From positions 15,531,889 to 15,595,888 of the forward strand of contig NC_060896.1 of NCBI RefSeq assembly GCF_014805685.1: 64,000 nt of DNA, given 5' to 3'. This stretch comes from Silurus meridionalis. Taxonomy: Eukaryota; Chordata; Actinopteri; Siluriformes; Siluridae. Under the pieces are notes generated by a model. That model was not told the origin of the DNA. It worked only from the letters and a program-made list of their open reading frames with translations, and did not search any database. Made by a program: the position numbers and the translations under genes. This document shows, piece by piece, positions 42,985-54,261 of the stretch. The first letter of the stretch is position 1, and each line of letters starts with the position of its first letter.

Positions 42985-43288
42985 TATGTTGTTGTCTGTA
43001 CACATAGCAAATTCATCCTCCGACTCTGAGTGATACATTCACAGTTCTCCTATTGTATAGGACTCTTCACTCATCTCTGTCTTATGGAAATCATTTATAT
43101 TTGACTGTAACAAGTGTTGACTGCAACTTATAGAAAAATAAAGGAGTCCTATCACTGATACTCATATTGACCACAACCAAAGAAGATAAAAAATACATTC
43201 TTTGGCCCCATAGGTGGATGGATGAAATAAACTTTAATACCTGTGGGAGTCAGGGGCAGCTATTGTAATGCAGAGGCATGGCTATAAA

Positions 43289-43450
43289 CAGTGTTGGGCA
43301 ACGTTACTTTTAAAAGTAATGCATTACAATATTGAGTTACTCCCCAAAAAAGTAACTAATTACGTTACTTAGTTACTTTTTATGGAAAGTAACGCGTTAT
43401 ATTACTTATGCGTTACTTTTGCGTTACTTGTATCTCTTTCATGCCTTACA
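43289..43450. mobile_element. hAT-like non-autonomous element, one end
   Basis: It begins CAGTGTTGGGCAACGTTACT and contains repeated GTTACTT/AAGTAAC modules (for example AAGTAACTAATTACGTTACT), a pattern common in teleost hAT MITEs. The other end is not found. Confidence 0.65.
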
Positions 43451-43659
43451 GGTGTAACAGGTGTAATATAGATAATTGCCATTAAGAAATAAGTTATATT
43501 AGGGCAAAAGACATGTCTTAAACATTTAAAATGCTCAATAACTTCTTAGAGAACAAAAAGATGATCGACTACATTTTGACCACAAGGCTGAACACTTTCC
43601 AGTCGCACTCTTCTGTACACTGCTTTTCAATCTGCCTTCGCCGTCAGGAATGTAACTAT

Positions 43660-44195
43660 CGTTCGTGTATATAAGTTTAAGGGGTGTGGGCTGCACACCG
43701 ATGATGTGGACGGAGAACATACCTTTCGCTGTCATCACGTAAAACTTCGTGCAATTCTGTAAATATGACCTCGTCCTCGTCTACATCATTCTCCACAGCC
43801 TCCACAATTCTGGAAAGGGGGGAACTGTCGCGCCCCCTGCTTGAGAGAGGAGATTCCTCCATTAAAGAAGGAATCTCCCCGGGAGGGTGCTTGAGAAGGG
43901 CTACCAGGTCTATTAACCATTGTCTGCCAATGTAGAAGCAATGGCTTGGGTCACAACCTTCATAAGCTCCTCGACATAAAAAAAACAATTGACATTAAAT
44001 ACACACAGCGCTTCATGAACAAATTGAAGCTAAAGTCAGCTTCACTCTATGCGCTTTTTATAGCTTCCTGGTCGTGACGCCACGCTTTCCATTGGATGGA
44101 TCACACACATGATTCAGAGCGTGGACAACAACAAACCATTTCCAAAGCATTGTTTGACACAGCTCGAGTTCCTGAAAGGGAATCCCAACTAGTCT
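43660..44195 (-). mobile_element. DIRS fragment with 5' terminal region
   Basis: The frame at 43677-43988 shares L-I-D-L-V-A-L-L-K-H-P-P-G-E-I-P with the DIRS copy at 40640-40720 (M-D-L-V-A-L-L-E-Q-P-P-W-E-I-P). The right part (44195 down to 44040) has TTTCAGGAACTCGAGCTGTG and a GGCGTCACGACCAGGAAGCT block then TATAAAAAGCG, like 35630-35735. The inner coding region is mostly deleted. Confidence 0.65.
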
Positions 44196-44258
44196 CTAAC
44201 ATGTCACCTCTGTAATGCTTACTACTTTCTTTCCAGTTATTCAACCTTTCACTCACTA

Positions 44259-46115
44259 CACTGTTAAAAAAAAAAAGGGGTTTTTTTTACAGTTAAATGT
44301 CTGTATTTTTTTATAGAAATTTACCTTTTTTCAATTTACAACAAAAGGCCTGTTGTTCTACATATTTTCTGTATTTTAACTATCGGTCATTAAATTTATC
44401 AAAAATGTATTGTATTTTGATATTATAAAATTTTTCTGTTTTTTAAAAGAAATTAGCTGTATTTTCACAGAGTAATTTGTATTTTTACATAAAATTATAT
44501 CTAATTTTTACAGATTATTCTTGTAATCATTGTGTTTTTATTACCATTGAAGACAGTTAATCATATGAAGGTTAAAGCGAAGTTATTAATGTCAAATAAT
44601 AGTATTTTTACATACAATAAAATTATGCATTGTTCCTTTTACTACTCTTTTAAGCTTGTCTTTCAGATAAATGCTCCTATTAACAATTATTTGGCATTAT
44701 ATTATTTTCCCATAGGTCCTAACTACATATATCATTCATAAAGACATTATGATCCAAAAGTTAAGCTGGAAAAAAGTGTTAAAATTACACATTTTTGCAG
44801 GATCTGCTCGGGATTCCCAAACATTTGTGAGTCATGACAATGGGGTCTGTCATTTAGAAACATGAACATTTTCATATTTCTCTCTCTCTCTCTCCAGCTG
44901 GATTGCCTGACAGTTGCTGCTCTTATCTTTGCCTCCTGGACAGAAATATCTTGCTGTATGTTGAATGATCATCAACTCAACTCTGCCAACACAGAACTGC
45001 TCATGTTTTCAGCTGACCTAACTTTGGTGTTATTATTAATGCATATATAAATTGCACTGGCCCGATCCTGCAGATTTGCCCTGTACAACATCATGAAGAT
45101 CAGACTCTTTCTTTTGGGCCATGCTACAGAACTCCCTATCCAAGCTCTTGTTCTCTCCAAACTGGACTGTTGTATTGCTCTCTTAGTAGACTTTCCAGAA
45201 TCTTCTACCAAGCTTTTGCAGCTAATCCAGCCTATGGCACGGAGACTGATCTTCAACAAGCTAAAGAGTGCAGGTCACTTTATTTTATTTTTTATATAAA
45301 CTGCTGTGTCTACTGTGTTAGACTAACTGGGATTTGGTATGTTGCTTTGGATAAAATGTCATTGTAAATGTATAAAGGTATACAGCAATTGCCATTTAAT
45401 GTAGATATTTTTGCATGCTCTTATTTTCTCTAATTCGATTGTTCATTTAACTTGACATGCAGTGCTTCTGTTCAATTATTAATACTGTGAATGTACAGGT
45501 TTCTTTTATAAGTACAGAATGTACAGTAGAGCTCATTGCTCTACTGTCCAAAAAATGTTAAACTGTAATATGTCTGGAAAATGAACTATTAAGATGTATC
45601 TACAGACATTTGTCTGTGTATTATGAATTGAGTATATTTTTATACAACATTTTTTGATTATTGTAATTAATGATATCTGTATTTATACAGTAAATGCATT
45701 TTAATTTACAGAGATTAAATATACAAATCGTTTTCAAATATGTGCTTTTTGGATTTATTTCATCGTTATTGTACATGAGGAAGACTATACTTTTACAGTA
45801 AATTAATGTAAATGGACAGATCAGTTTTATAAAATAACTAATTAAAACCTTAAATTTATGGTGATTAACCTGACAGTTGGTTGTTTTTCGATGTTATTTG
45901 ACAGAATTTATCTGTTTTATAAAGTTAAAAAATTATTTATCAACAGTAATATTCTGTAATTTAAGTACTTTTGACCATAAAGTCTATTCTGTATTTTTAC
46001 AGTTTTTTGCTAGTAATTTTGTGAAATGGTTATTTCTGTAATTTAACGGATTATCTCTGGAAGCCCTGCTGCCAGTCTTTTTACCGTTTTTTTACAGATT
46101 ATTTTTTTTACAGTG
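44259..46115. mobile_element. AT-rich non-autonomous element with CACTGT ends
   Basis: TA-CACTGTTAAAAAA at the left and TTTTTTTACAGTG-TA at the right form short inverted repeats with TA on both sides. The interior repeats motifs like CTGTATTTTTACAG and CAGTAAAT in both orientations. A LINE fragment (44890-45385) has landed within it. No transposase is present. Confidence 0.6.
44890..45385 (+). mobile_element. LINE fragment (RT C-terminus and 3' tail)
   Basis: The sequence encodes W-M-L-N-D-H-Q-L-N-S-A-N-T-E-L-L, then C-R-F-A-L-Y-N-I-M-K-I-R, A-L-V-L-S-K-L-D-C-C and L-L-Q-L-I-Q-P-M-A-R-R-L-I-F-N. This is the C-terminal part of a jockey-group RT. It ends near TTGCTTTGGATAAAATGTCA and TTGTAAATG, a tail related to the SINE at 938-1122. 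Confidence 0.75.
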
Positions 46116-46461
46116 TATGCACCACACTTTTACCCCTCACAACATGCTATGCACTAAAAAAATAGAATCTGGAATCTAAAACACACAAAGCTGAAAAGTT
46201 TAAAGGAATTTAAAACAATAGACTAGTGACCTGATTGTTTCTAGTGTTTTTTCATGTGCTTTTTTTTACAAGAGCGCAAGTGAGGATTAAACAGGAGAGA
46301 ATTCCTTTTGATTATGATTACGATTTACTTGACGTGAAATATTTTTTCCTAGATAATTTATCAATTGATTAAAACATTACTATAATAAAAGAGATTTGCA
46401 TATTTGAATGTTATTACTATTACTCAGTATTATTACTATTACTATTAAAATGTCTCTAGGT
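46116..46461. other. No gene recognised
   Basis: AT-rich sequence without recognisable repeats or coding. Confidence 0.5.
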
Positions 46462-46672
46462 TATGTCAAGTCAAGTCAAGTTTATTTCTATAGCGCTTTT
46501 CACAACAGACATTGTCTCAAAGCAGCTTTACAGAAATCAACAGTCAAGGTGAGTGGTGTGCATTTATCCCTTATGAGCAAGCAAGACTGTGGCAAGGAAA
46601 AACTCCCTTAGATGTAATGAGGAAGAAACCTTGAGAGGAACCAGACTTAAAAGGGGAACCCATCCTCATTTG
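46462..46672 (-). mobile_element. CR1/L2-like LINE 3' terminus, inverted
   Basis: A CAAGT repeat tail at 46467-46481 is followed by TTTATTTCTATAGCGCTTTT, and AACCTTGAGAGGAACCAGAC at 46629-46648. It is the reverse complement of the 3' end at 48735-48958. Confidence 0.85.
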
Positions 46673-46785
46673 GTTTATGTATGTAACCCTAGATCCCTGA
46701 GGGAACAAGACACTGCGTCGGAATGCTTGGGGAACGTGACTGCATTGTCCATGTTCTGAATAATGTGTGTAATCAGTCAAAAAAA
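46673..46785. mobile_element. DIRS terminal fragment
   Basis: ATGTAACCCTAGATCCCTGA, then GGGAACAAGACACTGCGTCG, resembles the DIRS end at 39700-39770 (AACAAGACGCTGCGTTAGAA). Confidence 0.6.
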
Positions 46786-48958
46786 ATTTTTATAATCTTA
46801 TACTCCAGTACTCATGTTAGTTCTTACTCTCCAGTGTTCTGTTTGTTGAAAGATTTATGATCAAACTCTTGATGTCATCCAAATGAGGATGGGTTCCCCT
46901 AAAACCAGTACACAGAAGCTCTAGAATTTTAACCTGCATTTAGATGGATGTACTGTAAACTACTAGTTCAACAGTAAAAGACCTGGGAGTTATTTTAGAC
47001 AGCAACTTCATAAAAATCATATCAACCATATTACAAAAACAGCCTTCTTCCACCTTAGAAATATTGCTAAGCTAAGAAACATGTTGTCTATATCTGATGT
47101 AGAGAAGCTCGTCCACACATTCATGACCTCCAGACTGGACTATTGTAATGCATTACTAGGTGGTTGTCCTGCATCATTAGTAAACGAGCTACAGTTAGTC
47201 CAGAATGCAGCAGCCAGAGTTCTCACAAGGTGGAGAAAATATGATCATATAATGCCATTCTTATCATTTATACACTGGCTACCTGTTAAGTTTCGAATTG
47301 ACTGCAAACTACTGCTACTTACTTACAAAGCCCTAAATGGTTAAGCTCCCATGTATCTTTCCAGTCTTCTAACATGCTACAATCTGTCACGCTCCCTGAA
47401 ATCTCAAAACTTGGGACTTCTAGTAGTTCCTAGAATAGCAAAGTCCACTAAAGGTGGAAGAGCATTCTCACATGTAGGTCCTAAAGTTTGGAATGGTCTT
47501 CCTGACAGTGTTTGGGGCTCAGACAAACTCTCCCAGTTTAAGTGCAGATAAAAACTTATCTTTTTAGCAAAGCCTACACATAACACACATCACATATCAT
47601 AACCTTGTGCTCCATTACATCTGATCAAATGCACATTATGAACTTGTGCTTGTTAATATCATGAACAGCAGCTACACTAATTCCTCTCCACTGCTTTTCT
47701 TTCTCTACCCATCCCAGCGCCAATTGGATCCCACTTCATGTGGAGTTTGGACACTGGACCTCTTTGAGTGTTTAAAGGCTCTGGTGTTGGATGTATTATT
47801 ATTGCAAATGTTAAGCTATTTTATGAGTTGCTCAGTAGCTCCTAGTTCTATACCCACAAATGACTGTAAAAGCCTGTACAAAGGACATTACCGTAATTTC
47901 CGGACTATAAAGCGCACCCATTGAATTTACCCACTGAATTTTACAAATATTTTTATTTTGAACATAAATAAGCCGCACCTGTCTATAAGCTGCAGGTGTC
48001 TACACTGAAACTAATTAACTTTACACAGGCTTAATTGAAAGACACGTTACACACGTGGAGCATAGCGGTATTTTGGGAATAGCCCGGCACTACATTTTTC
48101 TGGTATTACTGCGTGTGTGCAAGATGAGGATTATGTCCTTATTATTTTCTGATGCTCATCAAGTTTCTTTGACTAACCCGTAACGCTGTTGCCAAGAAAA
48201 ATAAAAAAGCATGAGTTTTGGAAACCTGTCTGTGCTTATATGATTTCTGTTGCAACTGGAGTTAGCGAGCTCTCCCTTAACCCAGACTCAACGCGTTACA
48301 ACGGCTTGTATCTAAACAGTAGCCTACCAAGAAAGTCATTGTTCACTGTCTTCCTTCTTCCTTTCACAACTATTTCTCTCGGGAGTTTATCTTTTGGCAT
48401 CGTCATGCATTTAAAAAAAAAAAAATTTTCTCCCGATGCCGTGCAGCTCAGAGCACAGGTGAGGTGCGTTTTTTTTTATTTCCGTTCGGAAATATCATTG
48501 GTCTAATATTATGGGGTTCAGTTTTTTGGCTTGAAGTTTGTGAAACCGGGAAAAACCCAGGGAAAATTCATAAATAAGCCGCTTTGTTGTTTAAGCCGCG
48601 GGGTTCAAAACGTGAGAAAAAAGTAGCGGCTTGTAGTCCGAAAAATACGGTACTTATAATCCTACATTTCAGTTATCATGTAAGTTTTCACAGTCCAGTG
48701 TTTTGTATTGTTTAAAGAATATAATCACACTCTTGATGTCACCCAAATGAGGATGGGTTCCCCTTTTGAGTCTGGTTCCTCTCAAGGTTTCTTCCTCATG
48801 TCATATAAGGGAGTTTTTCCTTGCCACAGTCACCATGGCTTACTCATCAGAGATAAATACACACCATTCACCTTAACTCTTAAATTCTGTAAAGCTGCTT
48901 TGAGACAATGTCTGTTGTGAAACGCGCTATAGAAATAAACTTGACTTGACTTAAAAGG
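46786..48958 (+). mobile_element. CR1/L2-like LINE copy, second subfamily, 5' truncated
   Basis: A 110-base piece of 3' UTR (46786-46897) comes first, out of order. The RT C-terminus follows: [57 protein letters not shown], with a TAA at 47342. The 3' UTR is split by the element at 47891-48650. The end reads CTGCTTTGAGACAATGTCTG then GCGCTATAGAAATAAACTTG with an ACTTG repeat tail, unlike the GAATT tail of the other copies. Confidence 0.88.
47891..48650. mobile_element. Non-autonomous inverted-repeat element, copy 2, intact ends
   Basis: The ends are CCGTAATTTCCGGACTATAA and, inward from the right, CCGTATTTTTCGGACTACAA. TA lies on both sides (47889-47890 and 48651-48652). It is 760 bp with no coding capacity. 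The arms carry AATAAGCCGCACCTG and, from the right, AGCCGCTACTTTTTTCTCAC. It sits in a LINE 3' UTR and shows the empty sites for the two insertions in copy 1. Confidence 0.92.
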
Positions 48959-48959
48959 G

Positions 48960-51300
48960 AACTAGTTTAATTAAGTGGGCAATTCTTATATTGGTAACAA
49001 CATAGATTGTATCTACTATGAGTATGATTAACAAATGTAATATGATTATCAATCATAATAAAGAAGAAAATACCTGTAGAAGTAACTTCTTTACTCTGCC
49101 TCTCTATGATACTCAATCATGTTATTGACCTGTTTCTGGTTAGGTGACCAGATTTTTGATTGACCAGATTTTCCATTATTTGCAAAATCTCTTTTTAGTA
49201 ACAAAAATTTTCAGCCTTTTGTGCCCTTTTTTGAGACAATGTTATGTTACAGATATCAAATTCAAAATTACCTTGTTTTTTTTTTTATTTGTTTTCTAAA
49301 TTCTGTGAATTAAAAATGTGTATATAAAATGTGCAAATCATTCCGTTTTCTTTTTTTTTATTTACATTTAACACAGCATCTAAAATTTTTTGGAATTAAG
49401 GTTATATTTTGTAAGGTGTATTTAAGTGGCTCTACAATGAACAGAAACCTAAACAAAGCATATGATCTTGATCGCATAAACAGATACATGGACACTAAGA
49501 AGAGACTTGTATTTCTTATTTAAGAATTTATTAATTACTTCCCTGTTTATTGTGTTTTCCCTACTTTAGCCAATGTGTGATCCAATGTTATCTTTGCTGT
49601 ATCCTTATTAAGTTCCCTTGTGGTTTCCTTGTTTTATATGCTTTTTTCATTTCTTTTCTTACACATTGAATTGTAGTAACTCTATCAGAAAGTACAGAAA
49701 GTTCTTTTTGTCTCCCTCTCTCTGATTCAAAATGGAAAATCCACACAGAGCAGAGGCTCTAAACTATAGACCATGCTTGCTTGTCTCCACTGAAAGCTTT
49801 TGTTTCCTCCAAGCTTCCCATTCATCACTGAGCCTTTGGTGGGAATAGACACAGAGATGGACTGTGACCCCTTTTGAAAGACCTCTGACCGTTCTTGAGT
49901 CAAGCGGTCAGATTTGCAGCAACTGGGCTACAACCATTCGCTGAACACAGGGACCTGAGCTGGCAAATCTTAAAGCTGACTGAACAGGCTAAATGGATGT
50001 GGATAAAGACAGTAATTTACAGTACTGAGAATCCTGTTTTAAAACAGGCCAGACTAGATCAGCTAATAAGTGTTTGTCCAAAATGTGCTGGCAATATTAC
50101 TGTAACATGTATGGTTAAAACCATAAAACACTTTTACATTGTTTAATGTAAGTGGGCAGTGCATTACTTTCATCCATCTTTAAATTATTTTTTTTTCCCA
50201 TAATCAAAGAAAAAAAATTACAATTAAGAAGCAATTAAGAACCTTGCAAAGTGTTAATGATATTACTGACAGGAGCCTTTCAATGTTATAAAAGAACAAT
50301 TAGGAGTATCCGATGTTATTTGGCTTGTAATCTAACACTTTATTAAAATTTGGAAATCTATAGAAATTCTCAGGCATTAAGGTTGACAATAATTATGAAG
50401 TGGCCTGTCTGGACCTGGTGGTGCTTTGGGGTTAACACAAATTTGGTCTAAGAATAAGAGTTAAGAGTTCAGTGCTGACCAGCTGTTCTGTGTGCATCTC
50501 CATTTGAGTCTGGAAAGACTTCGATTATTAGCCTCCCAAAACCTATAAACATGTTTGGTTACTGACTTAACAAACATTACACTAACAGGGGACAGACACA
50601 GCTTTGCAGCCATAGTAGGAAAAACAACCCTGATCAATCTTAATAAATGTCAAAATGACTAAAAATGATTATTTTCATTGAGGTCACAAGATGCGAGTCT
50701 TTAGGGCTTACCCTCTCAGATCACTCCTCTAAATATTTCCTCTCTTCTACTTCTGCTCTCCTTAAAATCTTTTTTTTTACTTTCATTTATGTAAGTCATT
50801 TTTCCAGCACATTACCCCAGAAGACTTTAAATACACAAAAGTTTCAGTGCCAAAGAAAAAAACAAGGCTTAAGGAAGAAGATGGATGGGCCTGCTAACTA
50901 AAGTGTGGGCAGTTTTCCCGCTGCCCTGGTAACAGTTTGGGATAAAGGCCTCAATCAGCAAGATACTTGACATTAACATCATAAAGTGGTTTTGTTACAA
51001 AGGCCCTGACACGCCAGTGCACCAGTCACTGCCCCTTTCTTTAATACTTACTTTACCTCTTGCACAGGGTTTTTAGGGCTGCTTCATCACCAATGTTTTG
51101 TTAATTTCTTTTGTACTTTTACACAAGCATTAGCACAAAAACTAGCTTTTTCTCTTTTTGAAAATATAACATTTTTTCGAGAGATTTCAACTATTACTAG
51201 CAATTATTTTTCGTTTTTCTCTCCATCTCATGTCAGTTGTAGAGAAATCTGGAATATTTTAGTCATGTGATTTTATTTTATTTCTTTTACCTGAGTATCA
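48960..51300. other. Mostly non-repeat DNA, no gene found
   Basis: Apart from the DNA-element remnant at 49195-49410, nothing repetitive is recognised. Islands at 49660-50060 and 50390-50560 are less AT-rich and may be conserved non-coding sequence. Frames here show no known domain. Confidence 0.5.
49195..49410. mobile_element. Decayed non-autonomous DNA element
   Basis: AGATATCAAATTCAAAATTA, then GTGCAAATCATTCCGTTTTC and TTTATTTACATTTAACACAG, resemble a common teleost MITE interior. The ends are too eroded to define. Confidence 0.5.
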
Positions 51301-51305
51301 CAAAT

Positions 51306-52411
51306 TGTCACAAATATACCACGCATCAGAAACCGGAAGTAGATAAAGCTTTATTTGCCTTGGGTCCACGAAGCAGAGTGCTTCCAGCGAAGTGATGCCT
51401 GTAATCAGGTTGCATGCAAAGCATCCTATGGAGGTCTATGGAGTAACCTGTAGATCAGAGGGTAAATGAGAGAAAACGGGGGGCCTTATAAAGGGGAGTG
51501 TAGATTGGGAATAGGTGTGGGTGATTAGTAGGAGGGAGAGACTGAGCAAGAGTGCTAAGTGCAGAGGGGGAGCCATGGCTGGTGGTTCTCTGACATTACC
51601 CTCTCCCCTCCTAGGTAAGATGAATGCAGTACCAGGGAGGGAGGTCGAGGCCACTTTTTTGATCCGCCCCGCGATCTTGAATGGCCCGATGTACCGAAGA
51701 CTGAGCTTCCTACAGGGTAGTTGGAGGCACAAATCTCTGGTCGATAACCACACCAGATCTCCTGGTTGGTAAAAGGGTGCCGCCGATCTCCGAGAATCTG
51801 CAAACCTCCAGGTGGTCCTGAGGGCTCTTTGGAGCTGGGTATGCACTGACTCCCATATGCACACGCTTTCCCGGAACCAGTTATCCACCGCTGGGCTGTT
51901 AGATGATTCATCTGTCCAGGGAAATAGGGAAGCCTAGCATGCACTGGAATGGAGTCAGGGCGGTGGCTTCCTGGTACGTGGAGTTCTGCATGTATTTAGC
52001 CCAAGGAAGATACCGGTTCCAGCTTGTTTGATCCTGTTGGCAGTAGGCTCGGAGGTAGCATCCCAGCTCCTGTACTCTGTCTGTCCGTGAGTCTGTGGGT
52101 GATATCCGGATGAGAGGTTGACGGTAACCTCAAGGAGCTAGAAGAACGCTTTCCACACGTGGAATGTGAACCGAGGGCCCCGGTCTGACCCAATTTCCTC
52201 CGAGAGGGCAAAATTCTGGAACACGTGGTGGCTGCATGCAGAGCATAAGGTAGGCCTGTGAAGCTCTATGGAGTAACCTGTAGATTGGCCAGTTAGTGAG
52301 GGAAAAGGGGGGGAATGTAGATTGGGAACAGGTGTGGGTGATTAGTAGGAGGGAAAGGCTAAACGAGAGTGCTGAGTGCAGGAGGGAGGCATGGCTGGTG
52401 GTTCTCTGACA
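51306..52411 (-). mobile_element. Internally deleted Ty3/gypsy element with 5 bp duplications
   Basis: The 3' LTR (51306-51595, 290 bp) starts TGTCAGAGAACCACCAGCCA on the minus strand and ends ATATTTGTGACA. A partial 5' LTR (52263-52411) has the same start. CAAAT flanks both sides (51301-51305 and 52412-52416). A polypurine tract AGGAGGGGAGAGGGTAA precedes the 3' LTR. Everything from the middle of the 5' LTR to the integrase core is deleted. The LTR contains TATAAGGCCC and AATAAAGC signals. Confidence 0.93.
51600..52225 (-). pseudogene. Gypsy integrase, C-terminal part
   Basis: From 52210 leftward, frames read S-D-R-G-P-R-F-T-F-H-V-W-K (core Asp), [16 protein letters not shown] (core Glu), [12 protein letters not shown] and T-P-F-Q-C-M-L-G-F. 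The C-terminal domain at 51888-51600 has F-Y-Q-P-G-D-L-V-W-L-S-T-R-D-L and L-S-L-R-Y-I-G-P-F-K-I. At least two frameshifts are present. The first catalytic Asp and the zinc-finger N-terminus are not present. Confidence 0.88.
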
Positions 52412-52424
52412 CAAATATCAATAA

Positions 52425-53395
52425 ATGAAAAGAAAAGAAAAGAATCCCTAAATGTGTAAATAATTAAATACAACCTGTAAGAAAAAAATTATGAGGACAA
52501 CAATGATTTACAATGACATTTGTACACTTTTACACAAAGTTTTGTTAATTCAAAAATCAAATTTTGGGATATTTTCCACAAAACCCAGTTGCTCTTCTGG
52601 ATTGTAAGACATTGTTGTTAAGAGATCCTTGTAAATCCCTGTCAAGCTTTCTCCACATCACCACTTATGCACGTCTGGTGACCACATTGTTAAGTTTACT
52701 GGGACTAGAACATGGAGGCATTGAATGCTGTTGATATGATCTCCTCTTCACTGAACCAGCAGGCAGTGCTGGTTTTTAGTTTGTGTATCCTTGCATCATT
52801 CTCGTCACTGGAAAGGCCACTGTTACCATACATTCAGCCGTGGTTAGGTGATTCTGAAAAACTCAGGGAGACAGAAATAATTGCCCCCTCCCCTCTTCAC
52901 ACATAAAAGTTCTCAGCATATCCTGAGTTTTCTTTAAAGAAAACACTGAAAACATTAACAATAAATAATCATAAACATTAAATAGGATGAAAACCCATTA
53001 CCTGTTAAAATTCAGCAGGTAAGTCTATTCCTTATTGTGGTATTGTAGGTGTTATTAATGGTAGAAATAATCCATACATATTCACCTTGAGAGATCAGAA
53101 ATCCAGCAGAGTTCACAAATACACATTAATTAATCTAATGACTGAACAATTATTCCACTAGTTTAGCAGTTTCTATGGACTTACATCTTAAAGCTTACAT
53201 CTTTACTGTTATCTGAGCTTGTCAGCAGTCACTTTAAAACATGTCTAATAGGACAAAATGTACAATTCACATTGGTCCACATATATTATCGTTACATGTA
53301 TAACTTATAGCATATATTTCCATAAGAACAACTGCAGGAACTGTATTTTTTAATACATATAATCATAATCCCTCTATGATTCTTTACCTAACAAA
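52425..53395. other. No gene recognised
   Basis: A short (AAAAG)n run lies at 52426-52443. The rest is AT-rich with no identifiable element. Confidence 0.5.
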
Positions 53396-53399
53396 AACC

Positions 53400-53775
53400 T
53401 ATGCACAAAGAGCTTGACTGGACAAATGTTATTTCAACCTAAACTTATGCACTGAAACTGTGACTGAACACTTCTTGGAAAGCTGTTTCGAAACTGATGG
53501 ACTTTGTGATAGAAAGCTCTGGTCCTGCAGTCTTTATTATTCTAGGTGCCAACAAATACTGCACCTTTTGATTAAAGTGGGCATGGCAGAATGCAATAGA
53601 ACAAAAGTTCACTTAGGTACTATTGTGCGAGACCATTTACTGCTTTATATGTCAGTAGTAGTATTTTATATTCAATGCAAGATTTATTTAGGAGCCATTG
53701 TAGAGTGGCTAAGACAGGGATAATGTGGTCTTTGCTTTGGAAAAGATTTTAGCTGCTGTATCCTGGACTATAAAT
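53400..53775 (-). mobile_element. CR1/L2-like LINE fossil (RT C-terminus)
   Basis: The minus strand, in broken frames, follows the RT C-terminus of the copy at 55520-55914: D-T-A-A-K-I for N-A-A-A-R-V, I-K-Y-Y-Y for Y-K-I-L-L-L, Y-L-S-E-L-L, P-R-I-I-K-T-A and S-V-Q. Many stops and indels make it the oldest copy of this family in the window. Confidence 0.7.
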
Positions 53776-53779
53776 CATC

Positions 53780-54261
53780 AACTCGTTTTTCTGCTTTATG
53801 TAATAACATCATATTTATGATGTTAACAACAATTCTAAGAAGAAAATAGGTTAATGTAGGATAATCTGTTAAGTTAATGCTTAAACTTCAAATAATGAAC
53901 AGACTACACAATCTAAATGTAAGACCCAGAACACAGCACACAGCAGCTATGTACACATTTTTCAGGAAAGCTTATTTTGACCAGGTCATATTGACAGGTC
54001 ATAGTAAAAGAATAAATAGTCATTACCTGAGGGAACGTGCAGAAAGAATAAAACATAGGACAACTCCAGTGACAAGTAAGATCCTCACATACAGGTGAGG
54101 TGGGCCTGTAATCATGACCACCTACAATAATACATACATCAGCACTGGCACTGTAACAGGATACAATTCTTTCATTATCAATATCCGGAAATGTGTTTGT
54201 AACAGGGAGCCATGTTCGTTCGGAAGTGTCAGAGACTTGAGGGACACGAACCAGCTGGTAT
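53780..54261. other. Unassigned DNA
   Basis: A weak frame at 53877-54098 has no recognised domain. The sequence turns into LINE at about 54262. Confidence 0.45.

Noticed and set aside
53877..54098. 73-residue frame upstream of the LINE copy
   Set aside because: No recognisable domain and no continuity with the LINE ORF; kept only as unassigned DNA.
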